Source: Actinomycetes bacterium (GTDB lineage Bacteria > Actinomycetota > Acidimicrobiia > Acidimicrobiales > RAAP-2). From it: 6,631 nucleotides of DNA. A program made the translations under genes and the position numbers. The notes under the pieces are model-generated. The model worked only from the letters and a program-made list of their open reading frames with translations, was not told where the DNA came from and did no database searches. The stretch is from positions 1-6,631 of the forward strand of contig JAJYXS010000221.1 of the NCBI GenBank assembly GCA_021801615.1, written 5' to 3'. Positions 5,523 to 6,631 of the stretch are shown piece by piece. Position 1 is the first letter of the stretch. Each line of letters opens with the position of its first letter.

Positions 5523-6631
5523 CTATCGAGTCGCGACGACGGCGTAGTCCAAGCAGGTGAGCAGGTCCTCGGCCAGCTCGCCGGATCCCTGGGGGAAGAG
5601 CACCGTTGCCTCCTTGAACCGCGCATGACGGCACAGGAGCACCGCGACCTCCGGGAAGACCTGGTGCCGGTGGGTGAGGTCGATCCAGAAGTTCTTGCGG
5701 GCGAAGGCGCAGTGAGGGTTCACCGTTTCGGCGACGAGGACGCCCCCCTCCCGAAGCGCTCTACGAGCCTGGACGAAGAACGCCTCGACGTCAGGCCCTC
5801 GGAGGTGCTCGACGACTTGGGCCGAGAACACGGCGCCGAGGGAGCCTTCTGGGAGCTTGGCCAAGTGGGCGAGCGCGTCGTCGCACTCGACGTCGAGTCC
5901 CTTGGCCTTGGCCCGCTCGGCCATCGACGCGTCGGCGTCCACGCCGTAGGCCTCGACGCCCGATTCCCTCAGCAGCTCGAGCATCTCGCCACGTCCGCAG
6001 CCGAAGTCGAAGACCGGCGCGCGCGCCTCGAGCAGCGGGAGGTAGACGCGCTGGAGGCGCCGGATCGTCGCCTCGGGTGCCCGGAAGACGTCCTCGAAGT
6101 CCGCGTACCCCTCCTCGAGGTCGTGAGCGTCTCTGAACCCGATGACCGGCCGACCGGCTCGTCCTTGGACGACGAGCTGTGGCGGAAGGGCGACCGTGCC
6201 GTCTCTCAGGACCGAGGCCTCGACCTTGAGCGTCGCGAGCTCGCTTCTCAGGTCGGCGAGGACGTCGTTGACCTTCTGGAAGCCGGTCGCGGTGAGCTTG
6301 GACAGGGCATCGACACGGTCCTTCGAAGCGGCATCGTGGCGGCCGTGTCCCTGGGCGAGCGATGCGAGGCGCCCGCGGGCGTAGGCGGCGGCGTGTTGGA
6401 TGGTGTACCCACCTTCGATACGTCTGCGCCCTGCGGCGCCCTTGGAGCGGCGCAGGGCGCCCTCTTCGACCGCTCGGCGCAACGTCGCCCTCAGGGCCGC
6501 CCTGTCCGGCTCGGCGAGCCAGAACCCAGCGGGCGAGGCAGTGACGTCGGGCAGATGCACGCGCTCGAGCGTCGCGGGGACGAGCCAGCTCGTCTCGGCG
6601 TCGCAGTAGTCGAGGCAGGCGCCGTACCCGG
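5523..6631 (-). CDS. Glycosyltransferase (C-terminal part) fused to SAM methyltransferase, 5' end outside window
   Basis: The frame is open to the window edge, so this is the last 368 residues of a longer protein; the GTG at 6560 is probably internal. Residues 1-30 here (GYGACLDYCDAETSWLVPA onward) and WLAEPDRAALRATLRRAVEE resemble the C-terminal end of GT4-type glycosyltransferases, where the acceptor and donor lobes end in 'W.EPD...LA..LR'. A coiled-coil-like helix (about 85-140) links to a class I methyltransferase: motif I FDFGCGRGEML (about 207-217), the ribose-binding Asp in AYGVDAD, SAQVVEHL as motif IV, GGVLVAETVNP (about 295-305) and FWIDLTHRHQVFPE, a signature of methyltransferases that act on glycans. 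It likely transfers a sugar and methylates a glycan, in the cytoplasm. Location just before flhA on the same strand makes flagellin or surface glycan modification a reasonable guess, not a proof. No conserved catalytic residue of the glycosyltransferase is visible here because its main part is outside the window. Confidence 0.8.
   Translation of the reverse strand, partial: GYGACLDYCDAETSWLVPATLERVHLPDVTASPAGFWLAEPDRAALRATLRRAVEEGALRRSKGAAGRRRIEGGYTIQHAAAYARGRLASLAQGHGRHDAASKDRVDALSKLTATGFQKVNDVLADLRSELATLKVEASVLRDGTVALPPQLVVQGRAGRPVIGFRDAHDLEEGYADFEDVFRAPEATIRRLQRVYLPLLEARAPVFDFGCGRGEMLELLRESGVEAYGVDADASMAERAKAKGLDVECDDALAHLAKLPEGSLGAVFSAQVVEHLRGPDVEAFFVQARRALREGGVLVAETVNPHCAFARKNFWIDLTHRHQVFPEVAVLLCRHARFKEATVLFPQGSGELAEDLLTCLDYAVVATR

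Noticed and set aside
5395..5634. Extended start for flhA at 5634
   Set aside because: It would overlap the end of the methyltransferase gene and add an Arg/Gly/Pro-rich stretch not found in FlhA; the GTG at 5394 has a ribosome binding site.

Overview
The window comes from a high-GC bacterium and holds part of a flagellar gene cluster. The codon third positions are G/C-rich, GTG starts are common, and flgL-fliW-csrA sits beside flhA-flhF. This fits a motile actinobacterium; Acidimicrobiia is possible, but that is a guess from gene content and I could not test it.

On the plus strand (1-1994) three genes are packed head to tail: the 3' part of flgL (hook-filament junction protein), fliW (flagellar assembly factor and CsrA antagonist) and a csrA gene. 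fliW and csrA overlap by 13 bp. The csrA product is about three times the usual length. Only the N-terminal module keeps the beta1 RNA-binding face (LxRR and GES). Only the C-terminal module keeps the beta5/helix part (VRLGIDAP, the R44 equivalent, and the Asn used for FliW binding). A degenerate CsrA-like stretch lies between them. It reads as a single-chain, asymmetric CsrA.

On the minus strand (6631 down to 1948) the order is: a partial glycosyltransferase-methyltransferase fusion; a 128-bp gap with a GCCGATAA box (the sigma-28/FliA -10 consensus) and a GGA-loop hairpin near the flhA ribosome binding site; flhA (export-gate protein of the flagellar type III apparatus); a flhF-like gene overlapping flhA by 23 bp; and an 82-residue two-helix membrane protein coupled to flhF by a TGATG junction. 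The flhF product keeps the overall FlhF layout but has no recognisable P-loop, DTAG or TKLDE motif, so it looks like a pseudo-GTPase.

The two operons converge and their last genes overlap by 47 bp. Together the genes cover filament assembly (FlgL), export (FlhA), placement or number control of flagella (FlhF-like), post-transcriptional control (FliW-CsrA) and possibly surface or flagellin glycan modification (the fusion). The two strongest points for follow-up are the internally repeated CsrA and the GTPase-dead FlhF. No RNA genes, CRISPR arrays or mobile elements were seen, and no gene-free stretch exceeds 128 bp.
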